Part shown: positions 35,268 through 44,500 of the stretch, in pieces
How positions within the stretch are numbered: the first letter of the stretch is position 1
Layout: every line of letters starts with the position of its first letter
Source: Pseudomonadota bacterium
GTDB taxonomy: Bacteria; Bdellovibrionota; UBA1018; CAIMNF01
DNA length: 64,000 nucleotides
Reading direction: 5' to 3'
NCBI GenBank assembly: GCA_027486675.1
Contig: JAIXOQ010000004.1
Span: 1 to 64,000, forward strand
The notes under the pieces: model-generated
Told to the model about the DNA's origin: nothing
Seen by the model: the letters and a program-made list of their open reading frames with translations, nothing else
The model's database searches: none
Translations under genes and position numbers: made by a program

Positions 35268-37109
35268 TTACGCCTTGTCTCCGTCTTCCTTTTCAGGATC
35301 CTTGGAATCCAGAGCACTTTGCAGCGCGGAACCGAAGGCATCGCCCATCGAGGTCTTTTTGCGGTTATCGCCCATGTAGTTCTCAAAGTTCGCCCGTTCT
35401 TCCGAACGGCCAAGTTGTTTGATCGAGAGGCTAATACGACGCTCTTTTGGATCGATCGAGAGGATCTCTGCGCGCACTTGGTCACCGGATTTCACTACAT
35501 CCGATGGTTTTTCGATGCGGCTTTCGGAAAGTTCGCTGATGTAGATCAGACCTTCCACGCCTTCTTCAAGTTCCACGAAAGCACCGAAGTCCATGATCTT
35601 CGTCACGACACCGTCCACGCTTTGGCCAGTGCGGTAACGGGACTTGATGTTGTCCCATGGATCACGCTCAAGCTGCTTCACGCCCAAAGAGAACTTCTCG
35701 CTCGCTTTGTCGATGCTGAGTACAACAGCGCGCACTTTGTCGCCCTTTTTGTACTTCTCGGAAGGGTTGGTGACTTTCTTGGTCCAGCTCATGTCGCTGA
35801 CATGGATCAAGCCGTCGATGCCCAGGCCCACATCCACGAAGATACCGAAGTCTGTGATCGAACGGACTTCTGCTTCTTCGATGATGCTGCCCACTGGGAA
35901 ACGAATTTCAAGCTCGTCCCAAGGATTGGACTGCAGTTGTTTGATCCCAAGGCTAATGCGCTTGTTGCGGGTGTCGACTTCAAGAACTTTACATTCTGTT
36001 TCGTCGCCCACTTTTACAAATTTAGCTGGGTTCTTCACGCGCTCGGTCCAGGACATTTCGCTCACGTGAATGAGACCTTCGATGCCGTCGTCGAGTTCGA
36101 CGAATGCGCCGTAGTCTTTCACGCTGACGATTTTACCCTTTACAACTTTGCCTACAGGGAACTTAAATTCCGCTTCATCCCATGGATTTGGCGAAACTTG
36201 TTTTAGCCCCAAAGACACGCGTTGTTTTTCGCGGTCGTATTTCAGGATTTTTACTTTGATCTCGTCCCCGACGTTGATCACTTCGGATGGGTGCTTGATA
36301 CGGCCCCAAGACATATCGGTGATATGAAGCAATCCGTCCATACCGCCCAAGTCTACGAATGCGCCGTAGTCCGTGATGTTCTTCACGTTACCGACAACGA
36401 CCATGCCTTCTTGCATTTGAGCAAGGGTTTCAGCACGTTGTTGTTCGCGTTCGTGAGCAAGAACTGCACGACGTGAAAGCACGATGTTTCCGCGCTTTTT
36501 GTTGAACTTCAAAATCTTGAACTTCATGCGCTGGCCGATGAAACGATCCAAGCTCTTGATTGGCTTGGTGTCGAGCTGTGAGCCAGGAAGGAACGCTTTT
36601 ACGCCGATATCAACGGCCAAGCCGCCTTTTACCTTCGCAATAACGATTCCGTCGACGAGCTGATCGCTTTCGCAAGCTTCAGAAATTTCGTCCCACGCTT
36701 TGATGATGTCAGCGCGGTCTTTGGATAGATAAATTGCACCGTGTTCGATGTCCAAACGTTCAACATAGACCGACAACGTGTCGCCAATGGTGAGTTGCGG
36801 GCTCCCTGTGGAATCGATGAATTCATGGAGCGGCACAAGCCCTTCACATTTAAATCCGATATCGATGGTGACGTATTCTTCACCACGAGCGACGATTTTC
36901 CCTTCGATCACTGCGCCTTCTTGGATTTCGCTATCCTTTTGCGCCTGTTCAAAGAGCTCCGAAAAGTTCTCTCCGATTGGGGTGGGTTTCAGTTCAATGT
37001 CTTCGCTGGCCCCTAGGCCGTCGAATTCCTCGATCCATTTTAAATTGGCAAGGATTGGCCCTTTCGCTTCCGGTGTGGAAGGAGTGGCATTTTGATTCAG
37101 TGGCGTCAT
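35268..37109 (-). CDS. rpsA: 30S ribosomal protein S1
   Basis: The protein has 613 residues with six S1/OB-fold repeats, the first at about 45-115 and the last near 530-600, each marked by GxVV/I then D(F/Y)GAFVDLG (KNITDYGAFVDLGGMDGLLHITDM; VKDYGAFVELDDGIEGLIH; ITDFGIFVDVGLGIDGLIH). It binds mRNA leaders and helps start translation. Followed by a strong terminator, then sppA. The last 40 residues are charged and linker-like. Confidence 0.98.
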   Translation of the reverse strand: MTPLNQNATPSTPEAKGPILANLKWIEEFDGLGASEDIELKPTPIGENFSELFEQAQKDSEIQEGAVIEGKIVARGEEYVTIDIGFKCEGLVPLHEFIDSTGSPQLTIGDTLSVYVERLDIEHGAIYLSKDRADIIKAWDEISEACESDQLVDGIVIAKVKGGLAVDIGVKAFLPGSQLDTKPIKSLDRFIGQRMKFKILKFNKKRGNIVLSRRAVLAHEREQQRAETLAQMQEGMVVVGNVKNITDYGAFVDLGGMDGLLHITDMSWGRIKHPSEVINVGDEIKVKILKYDREKQRVSLGLKQVSPNPWDEAEFKFPVGKVVKGKIVSVKDYGAFVELDDGIEGLIHVSEMSWTERVKNPAKFVKVGDETECKVLEVDTRNKRISLGIKQLQSNPWDELEIRFPVGSIIEEAEVRSITDFGIFVDVGLGIDGLIHVSDMSWTKKVTNPSEKYKKGDKVRAVVLSIDKASEKFSLGVKQLERDPWDNIKSRYRTGQSVDGVVTKIMDFGAFVELEEGVEGLIYISELSESRIEKPSDVVKSGDQVRAEILSIDPKERRISLSIKQLGRSEERANFENYMGDNRKKTSMGDAFGSALQSALDSKDPEKEDGDKA

Positions 37110-37241
37110 GATTTACGGTTCTTCTTTCGTGAGCACCTGCATAAACACGCTTCGCAAAGCAAAGGCTTGGCCTATGTCAGATGAGCCGAAATACTAGCAC
37201 AAAAGTGCGAAAGAACCGGACTTTTCTATAACTAAACGACT

Positions 37242-39278
37242 TTACTGCACACCCATGTAAAAGGATGGGATCCTAAAGCCGAAGCCATTGCCGCCCCAGT
37301 TATTGCCACCCCATGGATTCCCGAATTGATTGCCGCCCCAGTTGTTGGCGCCCCACTGGTTCCCACCCCATTGATTCCCGAATTGGCCCTGCTGCATCAT
37401 CATGAGCTCTTGTTGGATGGCGCCGTTGTTTGCGAATTGGTTATTTAGGCCACCGTTAAACCCATTGAAGCCGAAGCCACCATTCCCGAATCCGCCGTTA
37501 AATCCATTGAAGCCAAAACCGCCATTCCCGAATCCACCATTGAAGCCAAACCCACCGTTGAATCCACCATTAAATCCGCTATTTCCTCCGTACACCGGCA
37601 TCATCGGGGAATACGTCGGAAATGGGCCTACAGCTCCATTTCCTTGATACACGGCTAATTTATCTTGAAATGCTTGGAGCCCATTATTGTTCGCAGCAGT
37701 GACGGCGTCATAATACGAGCGCTGTCCCCAAAGATTCCGGTTTGCTTGCGCTAAACCAAACGCGCCCTGCGCGACAACTGCACCTACTGTGGTCGCAGCA
37801 GTAGCCCATGGGCTCATTTGTTGCTGGCCCCCTTGAAGCACTTGTCCCTGAGCGTTCACCATATTCTGACCATTCACACCTATGCAATTCATCCCTGCCA
37901 TGCACCACTGTTGCGAACAGCCCGGTGCGTTTGGATACGCGCAAGAGGCGTATTGACCAGGGCCTGTGTTTGAAACATTGGAATAGCAAGACTGAGAATA
38001 TTCACCGAACGAAGCGCAATGATCAGTATAAACGTATTCATCGCGGTTTGATCTTCGTGAGCTCGATTCTTCTTCCGCATATTGAGCGCGGCAATTGGCA
38101 CAGCCACCATCAGACACATCACCCACCTGAGCCCAAAGGGATTCACAGGAAAAACGGACCGCTTCCACACAGTCGCGACCATACTCAAGCGCGTCTTCAA
38201 GAGTTGGGATATTGAAATCCCCGTCGGATGCGATCGAGCACGCTTCTTTCATTTCGTCTTTGGCCTCATCTAAGTTGCTCTCAGCTAGTTCGACTGCAGC
38301 ATGTGCGACCCAATAGGATTTTGCGCAGCCCGTCTTAAAATGAGTGAGCAAACCTTCGCGGCAAGCATCTTTGTCCACGCGATTCCCCTTGATCGAGGCA
38401 CTCGCGGACTTGTTATTCACACCGAGAGACATCACTTTTACGTCTTTATCCCAGAGATCAGCACAACTGTTGGGCTTACTGATTGCTGTTATGTCATCGC
38501 CCTTTGCGTCCTTTGCTCCAGTTTTGTAAGTACCAAAGACGGCACACCCCGTAAGCACCTTAGCTACCTCGGGTGAATTGTTAAAAAGACCTTCGCAGCC
38601 GCATTTGCCGTCTGGGTTCTTTTCAGAAAAAACGAGATCTTCCGCATCTTTCAATGCCTCTTTCGCTTCTTTCAGTTCTAACTTGAGATCCGCAATCTTC
38701 CCTTTGTTCTTAGACTTTTTGTAATCGCTGCTGTCGCGCCATTCGTTCACTTCACCAATGAAATCATCACAGCTGCGTAATCCTTCTTCTAAATCGTAAT
38801 CATCAAAACGCATGCGCTTTCCGCGAATGGTTGCAGAAATATTGGTGCTCGACTTGATCACAGGGCCATTAGAACAACCACCGTCGCCGCTTCGGCCACG
38901 GCAATACTGCGGAATATAAATACCGTTTGGATTTCTAGCGCGGGAATTCGAAAGATAATACTTGTTTGGGTCGTTTTTTGCGGTGTAGCTAGATGTTGTA
39001 CTTGCAACTCCGTTGCGACGTGCGACTCTTTCGTTTCTCTTTAACTGGCGAAGGCGTTGCTTACAAATACCATAGAAGCCTTTTCGCACCCCTTTGCCCA
39101 TATCAAGAGTATTGCAATCTGATGGTCGACTGCCCGGAGTGATAGTCACGATGTGCCCGGAATCATCCTCGATCACCGCCTCGTTCTCATTCCATTGCGC
39201 ATGCGCAACAGAAGAACACAGCATGACCAAGGTCAAACTCAGAGATTTTAAGTTTTTCGACAAATCCATAAACTCCAT
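37242..39278 (-). CDS. Secreted Cys-rich protein with Gly/Asn/aromatic repeat tail
   Basis: The protein has about 678 residues. The start is placed at ATG 39278 (the ATG at 39269 is also possible); both leave a signal peptide ending SSVAHA. Residues 20-440 contain many paired cysteines (CKQR, CGCEGLF, CANCRAQYAEEE) suggesting disulphide stabilisation after export. The last 200 residues are low-complexity: GGF and FNGGFGNGG repeats, then GGNQWG/NNWGG repeats rich in Trp, Asn and Gly. Such tails occur in adhesins and phase-separating proteins. No known family. A clear sigma70 promoter lies at 39377-39406. Confidence 0.75.
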   Translation of the reverse strand: MEFMDLSKNLKSLSLTLVMLCSSVAHAQWNENEAVIEDDSGHIVTITPGSRPSDCNTLDMGKGVRKGFYGICKQRLRQLKRNERVARRNGVASTTSSYTAKNDPNKYYLSNSRARNPNGIYIPQYCRGRSGDGGCSNGPVIKSSTNISATIRGKRMRFDDYDLEEGLRSCDDFIGEVNEWRDSSDYKKSKNKGKIADLKLELKEAKEALKDAEDLVFSEKNPDGKCGCEGLFNNSPEVAKVLTGCAVFGTYKTGAKDAKGDDITAISKPNSCADLWDKDVKVMSLGVNNKSASASIKGNRVDKDACREGLLTHFKTGCAKSYWVAHAAVELAESNLDEAKDEMKEACSIASDGDFNIPTLEDALEYGRDCVEAVRFSCESLWAQVGDVSDGGCANCRAQYAEEESSSRRSNRDEYVYTDHCASFGEYSQSCYSNVSNTGPGQYASCAYPNAPGCSQQWCMAGMNCIGVNGQNMVNAQGQVLQGGQQQMSPWATAATTVGAVVAQGAFGLAQANRNLWGQRSYYDAVTAANNNGLQAFQDKLAVYQGNGAVGPFPTYSPMMPVYGGNSGFNGGFNGGFGFNGGFGNGGFGFNGFNGGFGNGGFGFNGFNGGLNNQFANNGAIQQELMMMQQGQFGNQWGGNQWGANNWGGNQFGNPWGGNNWGGNGFGFRIPSFYMGVQ
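37449..37532 (-). repeat. Two 42-bp direct repeats encoding FGNGGFGFNGFNGG
   Basis: The segments 37449-37490 and 37491-37532 are near-identical tandem copies. Flanking sequence continues the GGF theme in shorter, diverged units to about 37600. Length differences would keep the frame. Confidence 0.85.
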
Positions 39279-39583
39279 CCCATCCACCACCCAAAGTCCA
39301 TGGGCCACCGGTGTCACTTCATTTCGGTAGGGAGGCGCTCAAAGTTGAGTAAAAACGCGCTCCTCCCCCATTCTTGATTATCTTAGGCAAGGAATTGGCA
39401 TGTCAACTGGTGCCATTGGGCTCTAATGAGAAGGATTTGACGCCCTGCCCGCATGGACAGCCCCCCTTAGAAGCCTATTTGGGCAACAACTAGGCGCCAC
39501 CCCCGAAATGGCTGATGTTTCAGGGAAATCCGTTACCTATTTGATCTGTCCGATCGTCCTGGGGGACACTTTTGGCCATTCTT
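39279..39583. other. Intergenic region between divergent genes
   Basis: It holds the leftward promoter at 39377-39406 and its leader with a GC-rich stem (39330-39338 pairs with 39357-39367, two-base bulge). Between 39410 and 39560 I see GC-rich sequence but no gene, tRNA or riboswitch that I recognise. The hemW promoter is not obvious. Confidence 0.6.
39377..39406 (-). promoter_or_regulatory. Sigma70-type promoter for the Gly-rich secreted protein
   Basis: On the minus strand TTGACA (39401-39406) and GATAAT (39377-39382) are separated by 18 bases. Transcription would start near 39370, giving a leader of about 90 bases that begins with a hairpin (39330-39338 with 39357-39367). Confidence 0.75.
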
Positions 39584-40711
39584 ATGGCAACCACAATTTC
39601 CTCTCTTTACGCCCACTTCCCGTTTTGTGAGACCAAATGCCATTACTGCGACTTCTATTCCATCGCTTCCAGCAAAGCTAAGGCCTCTGACCCTGACCGC
39701 TTTGAAAAAGCACTGATCCAGGAAATCAAACACAGCGCGTCATTGTTGGCGCCGACCATCGATACCCTTTTCTTTGGTGGCGGCACGCCATCTATGACCC
39801 CACCCGCATCGATGGCCCGAATCACGCGCTCTTTGCAAGAGTTGACCGACACAACCCATGCCGAATGGACCATGGAGGCCAACCCCTCTTCTATTGACCG
39901 CGAGCGCATGACCGAATACCTCAGTTTCGGAATCAATCGTATCAGCATGGGCGTGCAAAGCCTGATCGATGACCAGTTGAAGCGTCTAGGCCGAGTGCAT
40001 GACTCCAAAGCCGTACCTCAGGCACTGAGCGATGTGTTTGCCGCTGGGATCAAAAACGTTTCTTGTGACCTTCTTTGCGGAATTCCCAATCAAACATTGC
40101 AAGAACTAGAGCAATCCATCGATGGGTTGCTTCAATTTCCACTCAATCACATCAGCATCTACTTGCTAACCCTGCCCAAACATCACCCGATGGCAAAATC
40201 CCTTCCTCATGAAGACGTGCAGCTCTCGCATCTGCATTTGATTCACGATCGTTTGACCGTCGCAGGTTTTGAGCATTACGAAGTTTCCAATTTTGCGCGT
40301 CCCGGATTTCGAGCGCGCCACAACGAGGTCTACTGGACGGGCGGAAGCTATTTGGGCTTAGGTCCATCGGCGCATTCCTTTGATGCGGCGGTGGGAAACC
40401 GCTGGAAAAACCTTTCATCCCTTCACGCCTGGAGCGAGCGGATCATGGAGGGCAAGAGCCCGATTGAAACGACAGAGGCGCTTGATGAGAACGCGAAAAA
40501 TCTTGAACGCTGGATGCTATCGCTTCGTCGTGCCGAAGGTTTTCCTGTCGAATGGTTAGACAACGATGATCGAAAGCGCATGGCAGAAACCCTGCTACGC
40601 AAGAAGATGCTTGTGGAAGTTCCAGGCCTCACACTGGGTTCGACCGCACACCTCCGCGTGGATCCGAAGTCCTGGCCCGTGATGGATTCGATCGTGCAGC
40701 TTTTGGCCTAA
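39584..40711 (+). CDS. hemW: HemW-like radical SAM haem chaperone
   Basis: The protein has about 375 residues. The radical-SAM cluster motif CxxxCxxC is in HFPFCETKCHYCDFYS near the N-terminus, followed by DTLFFGGGTPS, TMEANPSS, INRISMGVQSL and YEVSNFARPGFRARHNEVYW. It resembles HemN but is the HemW type, a haem-trafficking protein rather than a coproporphyrinogen oxidase. ATG 39584 is used; TTG 39572 is in frame and has GGGGGA five bases upstream, so it is a serious alternative. Followed by grpE, with no hrcA between them. Confidence 0.93.
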   Translation: MATTISSLYAHFPFCETKCHYCDFYSIASSKAKASDPDRFEKALIQEIKHSASLLAPTIDTLFFGGGTPSMTPPASMARITRSLQELTDTTHAEWTMEANPSSIDRERMTEYLSFGINRISMGVQSLIDDQLKRLGRVHDSKAVPQALSDVFAAGIKNVSCDLLCGIPNQTLQELEQSIDGLLQFPLNHISIYLLTLPKHHPMAKSLPHEDVQLSHLHLIHDRLTVAGFEHYEVSNFARPGFRARHNEVYWTGGSYLGLGPSAHSFDAAVGNRWKNLSSLHAWSERIMEGKSPIETTEALDENAKNLERWMLSLRRAEGFPVEWLDNDDRKRMAETLLRKKMLVEVPGLTLGSTAHLRVDPKSWPVMDSIVQLLA

Positions 40712-40750
40712 GACCTGCGCCACACTCGTGCAATGACTAAACTTTATTTT

Positions 40751-40778
40751 TTGACAAAGTTCGCATCCGCACCATAGT
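40751..40778 (+). promoter_or_regulatory. Heat-shock-like promoter of grpE
   Basis: TTGACA (40751-40756) is followed after 13 bases by CACCATAGT (40770-40778), which resembles the sigma32 pattern (TTGAAA, then CCCCATnT). Read as sigma70 it would be TTGACA, 16 bases, CATAGT. Either way transcription starts about at the ATG of grpE (40786), implying a leaderless or nearly leaderless message. Confidence 0.6.
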
Positions 40779-40785
40779 GATTTGC

Positions 40786-41331
40786 ATGACGACAGAATCC
40801 ACCTCACAAACACCACCGGCCGAAGCCGCACCCGACGCGTCCCCAGATCACCAAGAGGCAACAAGCCCTGAATCACCGTTGGCCGCTCTAGAAGTCCAGT
40901 TGAAAGCGGCAGAGCAAAAATACGTTTATCTTTACGCTGAGTTCGAAAATTTCAAGCGTCGCGCTCAAAAAGAACGTGAAGAGGCCGTAAAGTACGGCTG
41001 GGAAAAAGCGAGCTACGACTTTTTAGAGGTCATCGACAATCTAGACCGCGCGCTTCACTTTGCAGGCACCAACACTGACAAAAATTTACTCATGGGACTA
41101 AAAATGGTCAGCGACCAGTTCCGCGCAGCTTTAGAAAAACAAGGTGTGCAGCCGATTGATACGGCCGGCCAAAAGTTTGATCCGCACCTTCACGAAGCCG
41201 TGGGGGAAGCAGAAAGCGAACTCCCGAAGGGGGGCATCGTGCGGGAAGAAACCAAGGGTTACAGAATCCATGGGCGCCTTCTTCGTGCAAGCAGAGTCAT
41301 TGTGAGTAAAGGGAATGAAAAAGAAGTCTAA
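40786..41331 (+). CDS. grpE: Nucleotide exchange factor GrpE
   Basis: The protein has about 181 residues. A Pro/Ala/Thr-rich unstructured start leads into the long dimerisation coiled coil (LEVQLKAAEQKYVYLYAEFENFKRRAQKEREE) and the beta domain ending EETKGYRIHGRLLRASRVIVSKG. It exchanges ADP for ATP on DnaK. ATG 40786 is chosen over GTG 40777 because the promoter places the transcript start at this base. It precedes dnaK by 60 bases. Confidence 0.96.
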   Translation: MTTESTSQTPPAEAAPDASPDHQEATSPESPLAALEVQLKAAEQKYVYLYAEFENFKRRAQKEREEAVKYGWEKASYDFLEVIDNLDRALHFAGTNTDKNLLMGLKMVSDQFRAALEKQGVQPIDTAGQKFDPHLHEAVGEAESELPKGGIVREETKGYRIHGRLLRASRVIVSKGNEKEV

Positions 41332-41391
41332 GCACCGGACTTGACGTAGGCATTTTAAGAATCATTGAAAGAGACGTAGGAGAAAAATTTT

Positions 41392-43311
41392 ATGGGAAAA
41401 ATTATTGGTATCGACTTAGGAACAACAAATTCATGTGTGTCCGTCCTTGAAGGGGGCGAACCCAAAGTCATCGCGAACTCTGAAGGCGTAAACACCACCC
41501 CGTCCGTGGTTGGTTTTACCGTCAGCGGTGAAAAACTTGTGGGACAAACCGCCAAGCGCCAAGCGGTTACAAACCCAGATAAAACCGTATTTGAAGCAAA
41601 ACGCCTTATTGGCCGAAAGTTCTCATCACGCGAAGTGAATGAATTCGCAAAAGTAGCTCCGTTCAAAATCGTCGAAGCTAAAAACGGCGACGCTTGGGTG
41701 AAAGTGGCGGACCGCGAATACGCTCCGCAGGAAATCTCTGCATTGATTCTTCAAAAAATGAAGAAAACTGCAGAAGACTACCTCGGTGAACCCGTCGCCG
41801 AAGCTGTGATCACGGTTCCTGCTTATTTCAACGATGCACAACGCCAAGCGACCAAAGACGCAGGCCGGATCGCTGGTCTTGATGTGAAACGCATCATCAA
41901 CGAACCCACGGCTGCAGCCTTGGCTTATGGCTTAGATAAAAAGAATCAAAACCTCACCATCGCGGTCTTTGACTTGGGCGGCGGTACCTTTGACGTCTCA
42001 GTCCTTGAACTTGGCGATGGCGTATTCGAAGTAAAATCCACCAACGGGGATACCTTCTTAGGCGGCGGTAACTTCGATCAACAAATCATTAACTGGATTG
42101 CCGATGAATTTAAGCGCGAAAGCGGCATTGATCTTCGCTCTGACAAAATGGCGCTTCAACGATTAAAAGAAGCTGCTGAAAAAGCAAAACATGAGCTATC
42201 CGGCGTGACAGAGACCGACATCAATCTTCCGTTCATTACGGCAGATGCTTCAGGTCCAAAACACTTGAACTTGAAATTGTCCCGCGCAAAGCTTGAACAA
42301 CTCGTTGAGCCACTCATCCAAAAACTGGTTGAGCCTTGTATCACTGCATTGAAAGATGCCGGTCTCACGAAAGACAAAATCGACGAAGTGATCTTGGTCG
42401 GCGGTATGACCCGCATGCCACGCGTGCAAGCGAAGGTAAAAGAGATCTTCGGGAAAGAGCCATCTAAAGGTGTGAACCCAGACGAAGTCGTCGCTGTGGG
42501 CGCGGCTGTTCAGGGTGGCGTTCTTAAGGGTGATGTGAAAGACGTTCTTCTTTTGGATGTCACTCCGTTAAGCCTAGGGATTGAAACCTTGGGTGGCGTT
42601 TTCACAAAACTCATCGAAAAGAACACGACGATTCCTACGAAAAAGTCTCAGACCTTTTCTACCGCCGCTGATAATCAAACAGCAGTGACGATTCACGTGC
42701 TTCAAGGGGAGCGTGAATTCGCCGAGCACAATAAATCATTGGGTCGTTTTGACTTAGTGGGCATTCCAGCAGCAATGCGTGGAACACCGCAAATCGAAGT
42801 GGCTTTTGATATCGATGCCAACGGGCTTGCCAGTGTATCGGCAAAAGACCTAGGCACCGGTAAAGAACAGTCCATCAAGATCACTCCTTCCGGCGGTCTG
42901 TCAGAAGAAGAAATCAAACGCATGGTGCGCGAAGCAGAAGAGAACAAGTCGGCGGATGAACAACGCAAACAAGTGATCAATGCACGCAACACCTTAGATG
43001 GTTTGGTCTACTCGATTGAAAAGACCATGAAAGATTCTGCGGACAAGATCCCAGAAGACGAAAAGAAACGTGTTGAAGAGGCATTGGTTGAAGCGCGTAA
43101 ATTCACTCAAAGTGATGACCTTGCTGCGATTGAAACCGCGACCACGAACCTCACGACCGCTTCAAACAAAATGGCGGAGATTCTGTACAAAAACGCGTCT
43201 GAGAATGGCGCGGGAGCACAGGCTCAAGATCAGACTTCTGCTTCGGCTGGTGCCTCATCAGAAAAGAAAAACGACGAAGGCGTCATCGACGCGGACTACA
43301 AAGAGGTCTAA
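41392..43311 (+). CDS. dnaK: Hsp70 chaperone DnaK
   Basis: The protein has 639 residues. ATPase motifs include [55 protein letters not shown] and [17 protein letters not shown]; the peptide-binding domain follows ([20 protein letters not shown]) and the C-terminus ends in a charged tail [11 protein letters not shown]. It folds and rescues proteins with GrpE and DnaJ. TAGGAG lies about nine bases before ATG. Only four bases separate it from dnaJ. Confidence 0.98.
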   Translation: MGKIIGIDLGTTNSCVSVLEGGEPKVIANSEGVNTTPSVVGFTVSGEKLVGQTAKRQAVTNPDKTVFEAKRLIGRKFSSREVNEFAKVAPFKIVEAKNGDAWVKVADREYAPQEISALILQKMKKTAEDYLGEPVAEAVITVPAYFNDAQRQATKDAGRIAGLDVKRIINEPTAAALAYGLDKKNQNLTIAVFDLGGGTFDVSVLELGDGVFEVKSTNGDTFLGGGNFDQQIINWIADEFKRESGIDLRSDKMALQRLKEAAEKAKHELSGVTETDINLPFITADASGPKHLNLKLSRAKLEQLVEPLIQKLVEPCITALKDAGLTKDKIDEVILVGGMTRMPRVQAKVKEIFGKEPSKGVNPDEVVAVGAAVQGGVLKGDVKDVLLLDVTPLSLGIETLGGVFTKLIEKNTTIPTKKSQTFSTAADNQTAVTIHVLQGEREFAEHNKSLGRFDLVGIPAAMRGTPQIEVAFDIDANGLASVSAKDLGTGKEQSIKITPSGGLSEEEIKRMVREAEENKSADEQRKQVINARNTLDGLVYSIEKTMKDSADKIPEDEKKRVEEALVEARKFTQSDDLAAIETATTNLTTASNKMAEILYKNASENGAGAQAQDQTSASAGASSEKKNDEGVIDADYKEV

Positions 43312-43314
43312 GAC

Positions 43315-44472
43315 TTGGCTCCACAGTCGAAGCGTGATTATTACGAAGTACTTGGCTTAGCAAAAAACGCTTCCGGCGAGGAGATTAAGAAGGCCTACCG
43401 AAAACTTGCCGTTCAGCATCACCCGGATAAAAACCCGGGTGATGCGTCGGCTGAAGCAAAGTTCAAGGAACTGAGCGAAGCCTACGAAGTCTTAAGCGAC
43501 GAAAAGAAACGTCAGGCCTACAACCAATTCGGCCATGCCGGTGTCAACGGTGGTCCTGGAGGCTTTGGTGGCTTCGGCGGGGGTGGCGATTTCGATGGGT
43601 CGTCGATCAACGATATCTTTGGCGATATTTTTGGTGATCTTTTTGGTGCTGCAACCGGGCAACGCGGCGGCGGTGCTAGGAGGCGCCGTGGACGACCAGG
43701 CGCTGACCTTGAAACCTCTGTCGATATTTCCTTTGAAGATGCCTACCGAGGCGCAGAGAAAGTGATTTCGGTTTCCAGGCGTGTGAACTGCGACACCTGC
43801 AGTGGCAATGGCGCAAAACCTGGAACTGAACCTGAAACCTGCAAGCAGTGTCAAGGACGCGGGGAAGTCACCTTTCAACAGGGTTTCTTTGCAGTATCGC
43901 GCCCCTGCACCACATGCCAGGGTACAGGGCGGGTCATTCCGTCCCCATGCGCAAATTGCCGAGGTGCTGGGAAGATCAAAAAAACTTCGCAGCTTTCCAT
44001 CACGATCCCAGCCGGAGTCGACTCCGGCCAGAGGCTCAAACTTTCAGGCGAAGGAGAGGCCGGCGAAGGTGGCGCACATTCGGGTGATCTCTACGTACAC
44101 ATCCGGGTACTTGAGCACGATTTCTTTCATCGCGATGGCGCGGAAGTTCTCTGTGATATCCCGATTTCGTTTTCTCAGGCCGCTCTTGGAACAGAGATCG
44201 AAGTTCCAACCTTAGATGGACGAGTGAAAATGAAGATTCCAGCGGGCACCCAGTCTCAGAAGATCTTCCGCTTAAAGAACAAGGGCCTTCCCAAGCTTGG
44301 AAGTTACGGCAACGGGGATCAGCTTTGCCGCGTGATTGTCGAAGTGCCGTCGAAGCTTTCTAAAGAACAGGTCGAGGTCCTAAAGCGCTTTGAGGACCTA
44401 TCTAAGGCAGATACCCAGTCCCATCCGATGCAGAAAAAATTCTTCGAAAAGGTGAAGCATTGGTTTGAATGA
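43315..44472 (+). CDS. dnaJ: Chaperone DnaJ
   Basis: The protein has 385 residues. J-domain with HHPDKNPG, then a Gly/Phe-rich linker, four zinc repeats [24 protein letters not shown] and CANCRGAG, and the C-terminal substrate domains. It delivers clients to DnaK and stimulates its ATPase. The start is TTG, supported by GAGG eight bases upstream and by the expected N-terminus [11 protein letters not shown] full-length, type I DnaJ. Confidence 0.97.
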   Translation: MAPQSKRDYYEVLGLAKNASGEEIKKAYRKLAVQHHPDKNPGDASAEAKFKELSEAYEVLSDEKKRQAYNQFGHAGVNGGPGGFGGFGGGGDFDGSSINDIFGDIFGDLFGAATGQRGGGARRRRGRPGADLETSVDISFEDAYRGAEKVISVSRRVNCDTCSGNGAKPGTEPETCKQCQGRGEVTFQQGFFAVSRPCTTCQGTGRVIPSPCANCRGAGKIKKTSQLSITIPAGVDSGQRLKLSGEGEAGEGGAHSGDLYVHIRVLEHDFFHRDGAEVLCDIPISFSQAALGTEIEVPTLDGRVKMKIPAGTQSQKIFRLKNKGLPKLGSYGNGDQLCRVIVEVPSKLSKEQVEVLKRFEDLSKADTQSHPMQKKFFEKVKHWFE

Positions 44473-44500
44473 GTGCGTGATGCATAACTAAGGGATGCAC

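Noticed and set aside
39410-39570. Riboswitch or small RNA in the GC-rich gap before hemW
   Set aside because: I could not match any known riboswitch core or stable fold with a terminator; a covariance-model search would decide.
40712-40785. CIRCE operator upstream of grpE
   Set aside because: No TTAGCACTC/GAGTGCTAA pair is present.
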